DNA from: Halosolutus halophilus
GTDB lineage: Archaea > Halobacteriota > Halobacteria > Halobacteriales > Natrialbaceae
Assembly (NCBI RefSeq): GCF_022869805.1
Contig: NZ_CP094974.1
Location: 992,001-1,056,000, forward strand
Reading direction: 5' to 3'
DNA: 64,000 nt
A program made the position numbers and the translations under genes. The notes under the pieces were generated by a model, which ran no database searches, was not told the DNA's origin, and was given only the letters and a program-made list of their open reading frames with translations. Below are positions 27,308 through 36,399 of the stretch, one piece after another; the stretch's first letter is position 1; each line of letters starts with the position of its first letter.

Positions 27308-28822
27308 ATGCGTCCGACGCGTCACCTCTGGGCGACTGGCGTCCTCGCCGTGCTCCTCGCCGCGTGTGCGGTCGTCTTCGCCCGCCCGCTGTTGCTCGTC
27401 GCGACGGCGCTGATCGGCGCGTGGACCCTGAGCCGCCAGTACCTGTTTCTCGCGGCGGTGACCGAGACGGTGGCTGGAGTAGACGTGCTCCAGGCACCCG
27501 ACACGACGGGAATTCGGACGAACGAAACGACCCCGGTCACGCTCGCGGCGACGCTCGAGGCGCCGTGTTCGCTACGGCTCGCCCTCGAGGCCGGCGTGCC
27601 ACCGGGAGGGAGGGTTACCGAGCCGCTGGCCCTCTCACTGGCACCCGGTGACGCTCGCGCACAGCGAACGACGGACGTCACCTGGCCGATCGCGGGCCGC
27701 CACCGGTTCGAGCACGCGTCACTCACGGCGACCGACGGGCTCTTCGAGACGACCGTCGCCGTCGGCCCCACGCCGACGGTCACCGTCGAACCGCGTGGCC
27801 CGCGAACCGTCCACGTCGGCGAGGGTGGGGAACGCGTGGCCACCACGCAGGGCGACCACGAGAGCGGGCGCCTCGGCCCCGGACTCGAGCCGGCTGAACT
27901 CCGCGAATACGTGCCGGGGGACCGGGCCGATCGAATCGACTGGAACGCCACCGCCAGACTCGGGACGCTCTACGTGCGTGAGCGCGACGCGGAGACGGAG
28001 CGCCCGACCGTGCTGTGTCTCGATCATCGGGACGCCCTCTCGACGGGACCGCCCGGTGAGACGAAACTCGATTACCTCCGGACCGTCGCACTCGCACTGA
28101 CGGCGGGCGCCCGCAACGCCGGTGATCCGATCGGGTTGGTGACGGTCGCCGAAACGGGACTGACCACCCAGATCGCCCCCGAGCGAGGGCCAACACACTA
28201 CACGACGATCCGCCGTCGATTGCTCGATCTGGCCCCCGCTGTGACCCCCCAGCAGTCCCGGCCGCCGGAGCCGAGTCCCACCCCCGGAAACGCGGCCACG
28301 ACCACCGGCGCGGCTGGCGACGCGGTCGGTGTCGGTGGGGGAGCCCACGCGCTCGCTCACGGGCCCGCAGTCACGCAGCCCCGGGCGGCGCTGTCGCACC
28401 TCGATCGCGGCGACGCGTTCTCGCGAACCCTCGAGCCGTTTTATGCGGCCCGTCACGCCGTCAGCACGGAACTCGAGTCGGATCCATTACTCGGGGCAAT
28501 CCAGGCGGCAGCAGCCCACCGCGGCCGTGGGGGAACGGTTCTCTGTACGGACGACTCGGACCCGGCCGCCCTCCGTACGGCGATTCGGCAGGCGCGAGAC
28601 CAGGGCCGGGACGTGTTGGTCCTGCTCGCGCCGACGGTCCTCTTCGAGTCGGGTGGCCTGGCGGACCTCGAAGGGGCGTACGAGCGATACGTGGCCTTCG
28701 AGGACTTCCGTCGCGACCTCGATCGAATGGCGCAGGTCACCGCGCTCGAGGTCGCGCCCGGTGATCGACTGTCGAGCGTCCTCGCCGCCGGCCGGGATCG
28801 ACCGCGAGGTGGACGTCGATGA
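27308..28822 (+). CDS. DUF58 domain-containing protein
   Basis: A 504-residue protein with two N-terminal spans (about 10-28 and 32-50), a beta-rich extracytoplasmic-like domain (60-200) and the diagnostic DUF58 motif LREYVPGDRADRIDW near 200-214 followed by a von Willebrand-like fold with LCLDH. DUF58 proteins partner MoxR AAA+ ATPases. Start is the ATG at 27308, the first after the divergent gene. An unusually Gly/Pro-rich linker (about 318-360) interrupts the domain. It overlaps the next gene by ATGA, giving a three-gene operon. Confidence 0.88.
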   Translation: MRPTRHLWATGVLAVLLAACAVVFARPLLLVATALIGAWTLSRQYLFLAAVTETVAGVDVLQAPDTTGIRTNETTPVTLAATLEAPCSLRLALEAGVPPGGRVTEPLALSLAPGDARAQRTTDVTWPIAGRHRFEHASLTATDGLFETTVAVGPTPTVTVEPRGPRTVHVGEGGERVATTQGDHESGRLGPGLEPAELREYVPGDRADRIDWNATARLGTLYVRERDAETERPTVLCLDHRDALSTGPPGETKLDYLRTVALALTAGARNAGDPIGLVTVAETGLTTQIAPERGPTHYTTIRRRLLDLAPAVTPQQSRPPEPSPTPGNAATTTGAAGDAVGVGGGAHALAHGPAVTQPRAALSHLDRGDAFSRTLEPFYAARHAVSTELESDPLLGAIQAAAAHRGRGGTVLCTDDSDPAALRTAIRQARDQGRDVLVLLAPTVLFESGGLADLEGAYERYVAFEDFRRDLDRMAQVTALEVAPGDRLSSVLAAGRDRPRGGRR

Positions 28823-29364
28823 GCGATCGGACCGACGTGACCCGATCGCGGTCCCGTCCGGAATCGCTACTCGCCACCGCTTCACAGCCGCGGGCGCGAT
28901 GGCCGGAGATGGGGGCGATCCTGGGGCTTCTGCTCGTGGTCGGGCTGCGTGCGGGCCCCCCGGGAGTCCTCGCGGGGAGTGGCACCATCGTCGTCTGGTA
29001 CGCACTCGGGACGCCGTACGCGCTTGCGATCGGACATCTTCTCCTCGTCCCCCTGTTTCCGGCCGGCATCGATCCGGTCTCGCTGGCGCTCGTCGAGGCC
29101 GGCTTCCTCGCACTCCTGGTCGCGCCGGCCGTTCGGACCCGATCGCCGGTGGGGGTCGCCACTGTCACCGTCGGCACCGCGGTCTCCGTGGCCGGACTGG
29201 CGTGGCTTGCCCTCCGCTGGCACCCGCTCTGGGTGGCTGCAGCGACGACCGTCGGCCTCCTCGCACTCGCCCACTACGGCCTGTACCGGTACGCACTGGT
29301 CAGTCTCGGCCTCGTCGACGACGACCCGACTCGGGATGTAACAGCAGACAGTGACGAGCTATGA
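28819..29364 (+). CDS. Membrane protein of the MoxR/DUF58 cluster
   Basis: A 181-residue protein with about five hydrophobic spans between residues 31 and 165 and a charged tail. Start ATG 28819 overlaps the DUF58 stop and its own stop overlaps the next start, so the three genes are translationally coupled. No family motif is recognised; position in the cluster implies a membrane component. Confidence 0.8.
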   Translation: MSDRTDVTRSRSRPESLLATASQPRARWPEMGAILGLLLVVGLRAGPPGVLAGSGTIVVWYALGTPYALAIGHLLLVPLFPAGIDPVSLALVEAGFLALLVAPAVRTRSPVGVATVTVGTAVSVAGLAWLALRWHPLWVAAATTVGLLALAHYGLYRYALVSLGLVDDDPTRDVTADSDEL

Positions 29365-30284
29365 GCAAGGAATCGTTCAGCGACACCGCCGATAGTACCG
29401 AATCCGCACCCCCGTCCCAGATGCAAGCATTGAACACCGAGACGGCCGATACTGCGGCTCTCGAAGAGACCGCACAGCTAGAACTGCTCGCCGAAGAGAA
29501 CCGCCGGCTTCGAGAAGAGTACGCCCGCGCTCGGCAATCCCGGTATCGCCGGACGGCGATCGGACTGGCTGCGGTCGGGGTAGTCGCGCTCGCTGGCGGC
29601 CTGCTGTTTCCCGATACTCGGGCGGTATTCGTCGCACTGGGCGCGACGGGGGTGTTCGGCGCCGTGCTCACGTACTCACTCACCCCTGGGCAGTTCGTTG
29701 CGGCTGCCGTCGGCGAACGCGTCTACGCCGCCAGCGCCGCCAACGGGGCGGCTATCGCAGCCGAACTCGGGCTCAGTGACGAGCGTCTCTACCTCCCACC
29801 GACGCAAGCGCGGGCCGTCCAGCTGTACGTGCCATTGCACCGCGAGTCCGACGCGCCCGCAGCCCGTGATGGCCCCTTCGTGCTCGAAGAGCCGGGGCGG
29901 GGGCTCCTCCTCGACCCGACCGGTGGCACGCTCTTTGCGGAGTTCGAGCGCGCGCTGGCCGGCGACCTCGCGTCGACGCCGGAACCGCTGGCGCGCCAGC
30001 TCTGTGACGGGCTCGTCGAACAGTTCGAACTGGCGGCCGGCGCCGAGCCCGACGTCGACGCAGACGCCGGGCGGGTGACAGTCGCGGTGTCGAACAGTGC
30101 CTTCGGCGCCGTCGATCGATTCGATCATCCGATCGGGTCGTTTCTCGCCGTCGGCCTGGCACAGGGGCTCGACCGCTCGGTCGAGCTCGAGGTCGACGTC
30201 GGCGACGAGCGCGCAGACTGGTTGGTCACCTGTCGGTACGACGGGGATCCCGGCGCACAAAGCGAGTTCGAGTGGGGCGAGTAG
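29361..30284 (+). CDS. Coiled-coil membrane protein of the MoxR/DUF58 cluster
   Basis: A 307-residue protein. Residues 30-58 are a coiled coil (LELLAEENRRLREEYARARQ), two adjacent spans follow (about 64-84 and 87-108), then an approximately 200-residue cytoplasmic or external mixed alpha/beta domain ending in an acidic tail. The start overlaps the upstream stop as ATGA. I recognise no named family. The gene converges with the MoxR gene across 97 bp. Confidence 0.78.
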   Translation: MSKESFSDTADSTESAPPSQMQALNTETADTAALEETAQLELLAEENRRLREEYARARQSRYRRTAIGLAAVGVVALAGGLLFPDTRAVFVALGATGVFGAVLTYSLTPGQFVAAAVGERVYAASAANGAAIAAELGLSDERLYLPPTQARAVQLYVPLHRESDAPAARDGPFVLEEPGRGLLLDPTGGTLFAEFERALAGDLASTPEPLARQLCDGLVEQFELAAGAEPDVDADAGRVTVAVSNSAFGAVDRFDHPIGSFLAVGLAQGLDRSVELEVDVGDERADWLVTCRYDGDPGAQSEFEWGE

Positions 30285-30381
30285 CGCGCGACGATCGCTG
30301 CCACGCCACCGGTCGAGGACGAGCACCGTGATCGCGGCCCGGAACGGAGATGAGGGGGAGAACGCGAGTTGCCGTCCCGGG

Positions 30382-31383
30382 TCACGCCGCGTCGGGCACG
30401 TTCACATCCGGCAGCTCGACGCCGTCGACGATCTTCGAGATGATCTCGTCGGGGGTCACGTGCCCGAGATCGGCGTCGGTGGTTAACACGAGCCGATGGG
30501 CCAGGATCGGGTGTGCGAGCGCTTTGACGTCGTCCGGAATCGCGTACTCGCGGCCCCGAATCGCCGCCCGGGCCTTCGCGCCGTCGAGAAATGCGAGACT
30601 CGCTCGGGGCGACGCACCATACTCGACGTCCGGATGCTCGCGGGTCGCGTCGACGAGATCGAGGATGTACTCCTTGACCGGCTCGGCGACGTAGACGTCC
30701 ATCGCCGTCGCGCGTGCAGCGCGGATCGCCTCGGGACCGATCGCCGACTCGATGTCCGCTGGCCCGAGGTCCGGCCGGTCGTCGAACCGATCGAGGACCT
30801 CGCGTTCGGTCGCGCGGGCGGGCAACTCGACCGTGAGCTTGAACACGAAGCGATCGCGCTGGGCCTCCGGCAGCTCGAAGACGCCCTCCATCTCGATCGG
30901 GTTCTGCGTCGCGACGACCATGAACGGCTCCGGCAGCGAGAGCGTCTCCCCTTCGATCGTGACGCTCCGCTCTTCCATCGCCTCGAGCAACGCGCTCTGG
31001 GTTTTCGGCGTCGCCCGATTGATCTCGTCGGCGACGACCAGATTCGAAAAGATGGGGCCCCGCTGGAGCTGGAATTCGCCGGTGTTTTCGCGGTAGATGT
31101 GCGTGCCGGTGATGTCCGCCGGGAGGACGTCCGGCGTCATCTGGATGCGGCGGTAGTCCAGGCCGGACGCCCGCGCAAACAGATTGGCGAGCGTCGTCTT
31201 CGCAACCCCCGGGACGCCCTCGAATAAGAGATGCCCCCGAGTCAACAGGGCGATCGTGAGGTGTTCGACCGCGTCCTCGTTGCCGACCAGGACGCGGTCG
31301 ACTTCCGTGTGGATCGCCGTGAACACGTTCTGTGGGTCGCCTGCCGCGGCCCCGGGCTCGTTCGTCGGCTCCATCTCGCTCAT
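30382..31383 (-). CDS. MoxR-family AAA+ ATPase
   Basis: A 333-residue MoxR-type chaperone ATPase: Walker A GVPGVAKTT at 56-64, Walker B VVADEINR at 116-123, sensor 1 VATQNP near 157-162, and C-terminal lid helices with SPRASLAFLDGAKARA. MoxR ATPases are thought to help assemble or activate partner proteins, typically DUF58/vWA proteins. Its start overlaps the stop of the DUF4350 gene (ATGA), and the DUF58 arm converges on it, so the two arms probably make one system. Confidence 0.95.
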   Translation of the reverse strand: MSEMEPTNEPGAAAGDPQNVFTAIHTEVDRVLVGNEDAVEHLTIALLTRGHLLFEGVPGVAKTTLANLFARASGLDYRRIQMTPDVLPADITGTHIYRENTGEFQLQRGPIFSNLVVADEINRATPKTQSALLEAMEERSVTIEGETLSLPEPFMVVATQNPIEMEGVFELPEAQRDRFVFKLTVELPARATEREVLDRFDDRPDLGPADIESAIGPEAIRAARATAMDVYVAEPVKEYILDLVDATREHPDVEYGASPRASLAFLDGAKARAAIRGREYAIPDDVKALAHPILAHRLVLTTDADLGHVTPDEIISKIVDGVELPDVNVPDAA

Positions 31384-32489
31384 TGCTCCTCCCGTTTCGA
31401 CCGGGTGCGGTTAAGCGCTTTGACCACGCGCTCGATGCGTTCGTCATCCCACTCGGGATGGCGCTCGCGAAGGGCGGCCGCGCGGTCTTCTGCCGCCGGG
31501 CCCCGTTGCTCAGCAGTGTCCTGGATCGGTGCCGTCGACCAGATGCGCGTTCGAACGGCGTCGACGATGGGTGTGGTCCGTCGACGCGAGACCACTGCGA
31601 CGGTGGCGACGCCGAGGCCACCCAGGACGGCCTGGACCAGCGGCAGCTCACGGATCGTCAGGAGCGCGCCAACGAGCGGTGGGACTCCCCCGGCGTGGGA
31701 CCGATCAAAGAGCACCCGCTCCTCGTCCGCATACTGTGCGCGGAGGAACGCGGCGTTGTCCGGTCTGTCGTACATCGCGTTGATCGTGAGACTGGGATCA
31801 CCGACCAGGATCACTTCGCCCGTACCGACGTTCTCGACGGTCGCAACCGGATAGGACCCGAGCACGGTCTCGTCGTCGAGTTCCGCGTCCGGTGTGTCGC
31901 CGAGATACGCGTACTCGCTCGTGGCGACCAGCACCGTCGCGTCGTTCGGCTCGATCGCCGTCGCGTGATTCAGCGTGAGCCGGTCGACGCCGGCAGTCCG
32001 CGAGTGATTCGCGACGGCTGTTGCGACGGGCATCGCCGGTCCCCGATCGTAGTGGCGCTCGTCGAGAACCAGCCGCCCGTCCGTCCGCGCGTCGGCCCCG
32101 ACGGCAGCGAGCAGTTCGTTGCCGCCCGATTCGACGTTCTCGAACACGACTAGCGTGCCACCGCGTTCGACGAATCGTCTGACACGAGCCGCGTCCTCGT
32201 CGCCGTAGGGTTCCTCGGGTGCGATAACGAACGCGACGGTCTCGTTCGCCCGGACCTCGTCGTAGCGACTCGGCTCCCGGAGGACGTCGGTCTCGACGCC
32301 GGCGTCGCCGGCGACCCCCTCGCGGAAGTCCGCGGCGCCGTCCCAGGCGGGATTGTAGAGCCCGAACGCCGCGGACGAGGTGCTGGCCGCGACGAGCAGC
32401 GCGACGAGGACGACACCCGTGAGTGCGACGAGGAGGACGGTCGGCCAGTCGATCCCCGTGCCGTCCCGGACCCACTCGCGTGACGTCAT
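31380..32489 (-). CDS. DUF4350 domain-containing membrane protein
   Basis: A 369-residue protein: span at about 17-40, then an external/lumenal domain with the DUF4350 features SRYDEVRANETVAFVIAPEE and RRFVERGGTLVVFENVESGG, which resembles a degenerate class I glutamine-amidotransferase-like fold, then a C-terminal span near 290-312. Genes of this family regularly sit between DUF4129 and MoxR genes. It overlaps the MoxR start and follows the small membrane gene by 67 bp. Confidence 0.85.
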   Translation of the reverse strand: MTSREWVRDGTGIDWPTVLLVALTGVVLVALLVAASTSSAAFGLYNPAWDGAADFREGVAGDAGVETDVLREPSRYDEVRANETVAFVIAPEEPYGDEDAARVRRFVERGGTLVVFENVESGGNELLAAVGADARTDGRLVLDERHYDRGPAMPVATAVANHSRTAGVDRLTLNHATAIEPNDATVLVATSEYAYLGDTPDAELDDETVLGSYPVATVENVGTGEVILVGDPSLTINAMYDRPDNAAFLRAQYADEERVLFDRSHAGGVPPLVGALLTIRELPLVQAVLGGLGVATVAVVSRRRTTPIVDAVRTRIWSTAPIQDTAEQRGPAAEDRAAALRERHPEWDDERIERVVKALNRTRSKREEQ

Positions 32490-32556
32490 GGCGGTGCCCC
32501 CCGGACGCGTCGGCCCGGCGGTTCGGCCGCCACCCGAGCCGCGTCCATCGGAGTGG

Positions 32557-32838
32557 TCACCACGGCAGCACCTCCGGCGGCAGGATTTCGAGAATCCGTC
32601 TGATCACGACGACGGCGAAGCCGCCCAGCCCGAGCGCGATGAGCCACGTGAGACGGCGTCGCCAGGCCGGGGTGAGAGTGACCGGCGCCGTGAGTTCCGT
32701 CACGATCAGGAAGCCGATCAGCGAGCAAACGAAAAACAGCTCGTACGACAGCGCCCCGAGCACCGTCAAGACGACGATAGTCGCGACCATCCACGCGATC
32801 TGGCCGTGAACGAACCGCATCCGGCGTCGTGTCGGCAT
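32557..32838 (-). CDS. Small two- to three-span membrane protein heading the MoxR arm
   Basis: A 93-residue protein with basic N-terminus and spans near 14-32, 33-52 and 60-82. It is the first gene of the minus-strand arm (this gene, DUF4350, MoxR). Composition and operon position support it; no family name is known to me. Confidence 0.75.
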   Translation of the reverse strand: MPTRRRMRFVHGQIAWMVATIVVLTVLGALSYELFFVCSLIGFLIVTELTAPVTLTPAWRRRLTWLIALGLGGFAVVVIRRILEILPPEVLPW

Positions 32839-33213
32839 CTACTCGAGTGAGTGTCTGGCGGGACCGTAAATGCCTCGGCTGCCCGGCGCCCGAGACAGCG
32901 TCCAGCCCCGCGCGTTCACGGGCGGGGATGGGGATTCGGCCCGGCCTGGCGTCCCGGACGTCGATTACGGCCGGTCGCTCGGCGTCCTCGGTACCGATCG
33001 GAACACACCGGAGCCGAGAGGCGAGTCCAGACGCGAGGCGGGGCGCTGGCCGAGCCGGGAGCCAGCGGGTGAGGAAAGTGGCCCTTCGGCGGCGACCCGT
33101 TACGAGCAGGCGACTGTCGAAGTCGGCGCCAGCCGCGCCGGCCAGAGCCGGCGATGCAGCGTTCGCTCACCAATATTTATATAAGAGAACGTTGCCGTGA
33201 CACCTGAGCACGA
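32839..33213. other. Intergenic region with a TATA box at its right end
   Basis: TTTATATA at 33175-33182 lies 34 nt before the ATG at 33214. The rest shows no credible frame; it must also hold the promoter of the MoxR arm, which is not obvious. Confidence 0.45.
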
Positions 33214-33333
33214 ATGGGATCGAAGGGGGAATCGCGGGCGTACTGTCCGACCTGCGACGCCGAGCAACGAGTCCAGACGACGGTGCCGTGGCAGGCGGAT
33301 TTCTGTGCCACGTGCGGGACGGATCTCGACTGA
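33214..33333 (+). CDS. Small CPxC-type zinc-ribbon protein (39 aa)
   Basis: A 39-residue frame, ATG to TGA, with CPTCD at 11-15 and CATCG at 31-35 joined by a stretch containing VPWQADF. Two CxxC knuckles at this spacing are a zinc ribbon. The TATA box at 33175-33182 supports independent transcription. Confidence 0.7.
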   Translation: MGSKGESRAYCPTCDAEQRVQTTVPWQADFCATCGTDLD

Positions 33334-33717
33334 CGGGTCTCGGGGTCGACCCGCCGCTCGGCTGGGGGCAGTTCGGTCGCGCTCCGATCGGCTCCACCAG
33401 GGCCGGAGCGACGCATCTCGCTGCCGTTGGTAGGCAGTCGGCGGGAACCGACCGCGACGTTCGAGGAGTCTCGCGTGAGGGAATCGACGATAACACCGTG
33501 GTACGAACGCGCGCTGCCGCCGGCGTCCCTGCTCGCGACCGGTGCGTTCGCGAACTTCCGCCGTCGATCGAGATGCAACGCGGGATTACCGCGTCGGATG
33601 CGGCGAGACCTGCGAGCCGGTGATCGCAACCGACACGACCGCCGTCCGCGATCCGATGATCGTGTGTGGTATTGACTAGCACAACCTATTTGCCGTCTCC
33701 GAGAGTAACAGGGACCA
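33334..33717. other. Mostly non-coding gap with one possible 45-residue frame
   Basis: Apart from a short frame at 33542-33679, no frame has haloarchaeal composition. ACCTATTTG at 33684-33692 is a TATA-like box 30 nt upstream of the next gene. Confidence 0.4.
33542..33679 (+). CDS. Possible 45-residue Cys-containing protein
   Basis: The frame from a GTG at 33542 ends at TAG and reads DYRVGCGETCEPVIATD near its middle and RDPMIVCGID at its end. Three cysteines and acidic composition are reminiscent of the zinc microproteins in this window, but the start is weak and it may be a fragment of a longer decayed gene. Confidence 0.3.
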   Translation: MRSRTSAVDRDATRDYRVGCGETCEPVIATDTTAVRDPMIVCGID

Positions 33718-33894
33718 ATGAACGGGGATCATCTCTATTGCCCCTGTTGTGAGCGGGCCATACGGACCGAATCGAACCTCCGGTACCATCTGCTGACCAA
33801 ACATCGCCGGAGCGAACTGAGCGCTAGCATCATCGACCTTCTCCGGGCACAGCAGGACCGGCGCCGTGAGGAACGAGCGCTCGTGCCGCGGTGA
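33718..33894 (+). CDS. Small C2H2-like zinc-finger protein (58 aa)
   Basis: A 58-residue frame with CPCC at 8-11 and HLLTKH at 24-29, i.e. a C-x2-C-x12-H-x4-H arrangement, followed by a basic/helical tail (DLLRAQQDRRREERAL). This is a classic single zinc finger plus helix, possibly nucleic-acid binding. The box at 33684-33692 fits a leaderless start at 33718. Confidence 0.7.
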   Translation: MNGDHLYCPCCERAIRTESNLRYHLLTKHRRSELSASIIDLLRAQQDRRREERALVPR

Positions 33895-34197
33895 TCGACG
33901 GTTTTCAGTTCGGTCAGAACCGCTGCGAAACGGAGCAGTGGCCGCTCGGGACTCGAATCGGCGTGCGCTCCCGACACTCTCAGCACCCGCGGTGCCGCCC
34001 CACGACCCAATGACCGGGGCGGGGCATCGCGGACGGGGGCAGATTAGGCCGTGTTCGGGGCCCGGGGCGTGACACCGCGCTGGCGCAGGTTCGTCGCCAG
34101 CCGCGGCGTAGCGCTGGCTTGCACACCAGCGGCGCGGGATCAATCTTCGATGACGTCCGTGAAACGATTGGACCTGTTAATTGCTATCGATACGCAT

Positions 34198-34797
34198 ATG
34201 GCGCGTATGTTCGTGGACGCCTGGACCGAGATGACCAAATCGATGCTCCGGAGTTCCAGGGCACTGAATCGGGCAGCGCTCTCCCTCTTTCGCAACGAGG
34301 CAACACGGGAACCCCTGCTTCCGGCCGTCGACTCCGTCGCGTTCGACCAGCACAGCTGGGAGTTCGAGCGATCCGTCGACACTTCCGACGAAATCACGAT
34401 CGGCGACACGGTCTCGTTTTCGAAAGTCCTCCACGAGGACGACATCCGGGCGTTCGCTCAGATCACCGGCGATACCAATCGTCTCCACCTCGACGACGAG
34501 TTCGCCGAGAAGACGCGATTCGGCGGCCGCATCAGCCACGGGGCGCTGGTCGCCGGGATCATCAGTGCCGCCCTCGCCCGCCTTCCCGGACTGACGATCT
34601 ATCTCTCCCAGGATCTGAACTTCCTCCATCCCGTCCGGATCGGCGATCGCGTCCGCGGGCGCGTCGACGTCATCGAGGCGCTCGCCCCCGACCGGTACCG
34701 ACTCTCGACGGTCATCGAGACCGAGACCGCGGGCCAAGCGACGACGGTCGTCGACGGCGAGGCCGTCGTACTGATCGACGAGCTTCCGGACCCGTAG
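34198..34797 (+). CDS. MaoC-family (R)-enoyl-CoA hydratase-like protein
   Basis: A 199-residue protein with a hot-dog fold hydratase domain: the catalytic segment FAQITGDTNRLHLDDEFA (D and H dyad), the GGRISHGAL loop and the late TTVVDGEAVVL strand. Residues 1-45 (FVDAWTEMTKSMLRSS) resemble an N-terminal helix seen in PHA-associated haloarchaeal PhaJ-like proteins. In-frame starts exist at 34051, 34150 and 34207; I chose 34198 by composition. PHA or acyl-CoA metabolism is inferred. Directly downstream, in the same frame, lies an E1-beta pseudogene. Confidence 0.85.
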   Translation: MARMFVDAWTEMTKSMLRSSRALNRAALSLFRNEATREPLLPAVDSVAFDQHSWEFERSVDTSDEITIGDTVSFSKVLHEDDIRAFAQITGDTNRLHLDDEFAEKTRFGGRISHGALVAGIISAALARLPGLTIYLSQDLNFLHPVRIGDRVRGRVDVIEALAPDRYRLSTVIETETAGQATTVVDGEAVVLIDELPDP

Positions 34798-35220
34798 GAG
34801 CAGCCGCCGGACGAGGAAATAGACCGGGACGACGACGTCATCCTCTTCGGCGAGGACGTCTAGGAGTTCGGCGGAAACTTCGGCGAAACGGCCTGCCTCC
34901 ACGAGAAGTACGACGCCGATCGGATGCGCAACACGCCGCTCGCGGAGATCGGAATCGCGGGGATGGCACTCGGCGCTGCCGTCGGCGGGATCCGGCCCGT
35001 CGCGGAACTGCAGTTCGCCGACTTCGTGGCGACCGCCGGCGACGAGATATTCAACCAGATCTCGAAACAACCGTACGTCAGCGGCGGCAGTCTCGAGGCA
35101 CCGCTGACGATCTTCGCTCCGTCCGGAGCGGGCATCGGGGCGGGCGCATAGCGCTCACAGTCGGTCCACTCCTGGCTCGGAAACGTTCCCGGATGGGGCG
35201 TCGTCACCGGACCCTTTCCG
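34798..35220 (+). pseudogene. Decayed 2-oxoacid dehydrogenase E1-beta gene fragment
   Basis: Translation in the MaoC frame gives an E1-beta-like series: VILFGEDV, EFGGNFGETACL, NTPLAEIGIAGMALG, GIRPVAELQFADF, FNQISKQPYVSGG, APSGAGIGAGA and SQSVHSWLGNVPGW. These follow the family order over about 140 residues. Two in-frame TAG codons interrupt it (34861, and 35149 where the family has Gln). There is no start codon of its own, and the C-terminal half is gone where the lipoprotein gene begins. An intact, clearly different E1-beta gene lies 2 kb away. Confidence 0.85.
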
Positions 35221-35231
35221 CTCCGGCCGAG

Positions 35232-36308
35232 TCAGTCGTCGTCCTCGGCCGCGACGCGCCACGTGCCGGTAACAGAGACCCGGGTTCCATCGATCTCGAC
35301 GTCACGTGTACTCGCGGAGGTCCCGACCTGGTTCTCGACGGCTGCTCGCTGCGGAGTTTTTCCCTCCGGAAAGACTGCGGCGATTGACCCGTTGCCCTCC
35401 TCGGGCCCCAGCGTGACGGAACTGACGAGGCCATCGGCGTCCGCGAAGACGTCCGCCGCGTCGACGAACTCGCGATCGACCTGCTCGTCAGCCGTGGCTT
35501 CGTCGGGTTCGACGCCCCAGGCGCCGATCGTGACGTGACCGTGCCCGGCCTCTGTGAGTGCCCAGCCCCCATCGTCGTCGTCGCCGAGGCGGTCCACGCC
35601 ACCGGTCGTCGCGTCCAGAACGCTATCGAGATCGGAATCCTCGTCGAGCGCCGTGACGAGCACGTCGTCCTTGACGGCGAACTGGCGGCCGTCGGTCCCG
35701 AAGAGGCCCTCCGCCGTCCCCTCGTAGACGTCGAACCCATCGCGCTCGTCTGCAGGTTCGAACCCGTCCGAGGCGGCGACGACGGTTCTGGCGTCGAACG
35801 CACCGCGAAAGACACCGACGCCGTCAACCAGTAACACGGAATCGATACGGACCGATCCGTCGACGTCGTCAGTTCCCTCGTCTGCGTCTCCGTTGCCCGA
35901 CTCGTTTTCGGGGACGGCGTCCTCGTCGAGGCCCTCCAGTACCACGTCGCCGAACCCGTACGGGTACAGGCCGAATCCGAGGCCCAGTGCGCCGATGACC
36001 AGTCCGGTTGTCGGGTACGCGACCAGCGGGTCGACGTCCACCGGCGGACTGTCGGAGTCGAGATCGAGGTCGACGGCGTCGGGGAGTTCGTCGGCGTACG
36101 GGAGTTCCTCCTCGCCGTCGAACGCCCGGAGCCAGGACGCGTCGATGTGGACGAAGAAGACGCCGTCGTCATCGTCGGCCCCACCTCGAGGCGTGTCCTC
36201 GCCGTAGGCGGGCTGTTCGCTGCCGGCGAAGACGCCGGTACAGCCCGCCATCGCCACGATCGGGAGGGCTGTCGCCGTCTTCAGAACGTCACGACGCTGG
36301 AGTGTCAT
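35232..36308 (-). CDS. Tat/lipobox exported protein of unknown function
   Basis: A 358-residue protein starting at ATG 36308 with a twin-arginine signal (LQRRDVLK), hydrophobic ALPIVAMAG and lipobox AGC, so it is probably a lipid-anchored surface protein. The mature part is very acidic. Residues 30-150 and 160-330 may be two domains, since VDGVGVFRGAFD and similar phrases read like a halophilic surface domain. The frame extends 78 codons upstream without matching a signal peptide, so the shorter start is preferred. No family identified. Confidence 0.75.
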   Translation of the reverse strand: MTLQRRDVLKTATALPIVAMAGCTGVFAGSEQPAYGEDTPRGGADDDDGVFFVHIDASWLRAFDGEEELPYADELPDAVDLDLDSDSPPVDVDPLVAYPTTGLVIGALGLGFGLYPYGFGDVVLEGLDEDAVPENESGNGDADEGTDDVDGSVRIDSVLLVDGVGVFRGAFDARTVVAASDGFEPADERDGFDVYEGTAEGLFGTDGRQFAVKDDVLVTALDEDSDLDSVLDATTGGVDRLGDDDDGGWALTEAGHGHVTIGAWGVEPDEATADEQVDREFVDAADVFADADGLVSSVTLGPEEGNGSIAAVFPEGKTPQRAAVENQVGTSASTRDVEIDGTRVSVTGTWRVAAEDDD

Positions 36309-36399
36309 CCTGACGGGAACACGTTCTCTGCGGGATATAAAAACTTTGGAGAGTCGCTGAACTGGTGTGGAATCATCACGTTCACCGACTGCAAAAAAC

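Noticed and set aside
34795-35151. Reassigned TAG (pyrrolysine-like) codons linking MaoC and E1-beta
   Set aside because: All three stops in this frame are TAG, but the E1-beta part also lacks its C-terminal half and a start. No pyrrolysine genes are seen and haloarchaea are not known for it.
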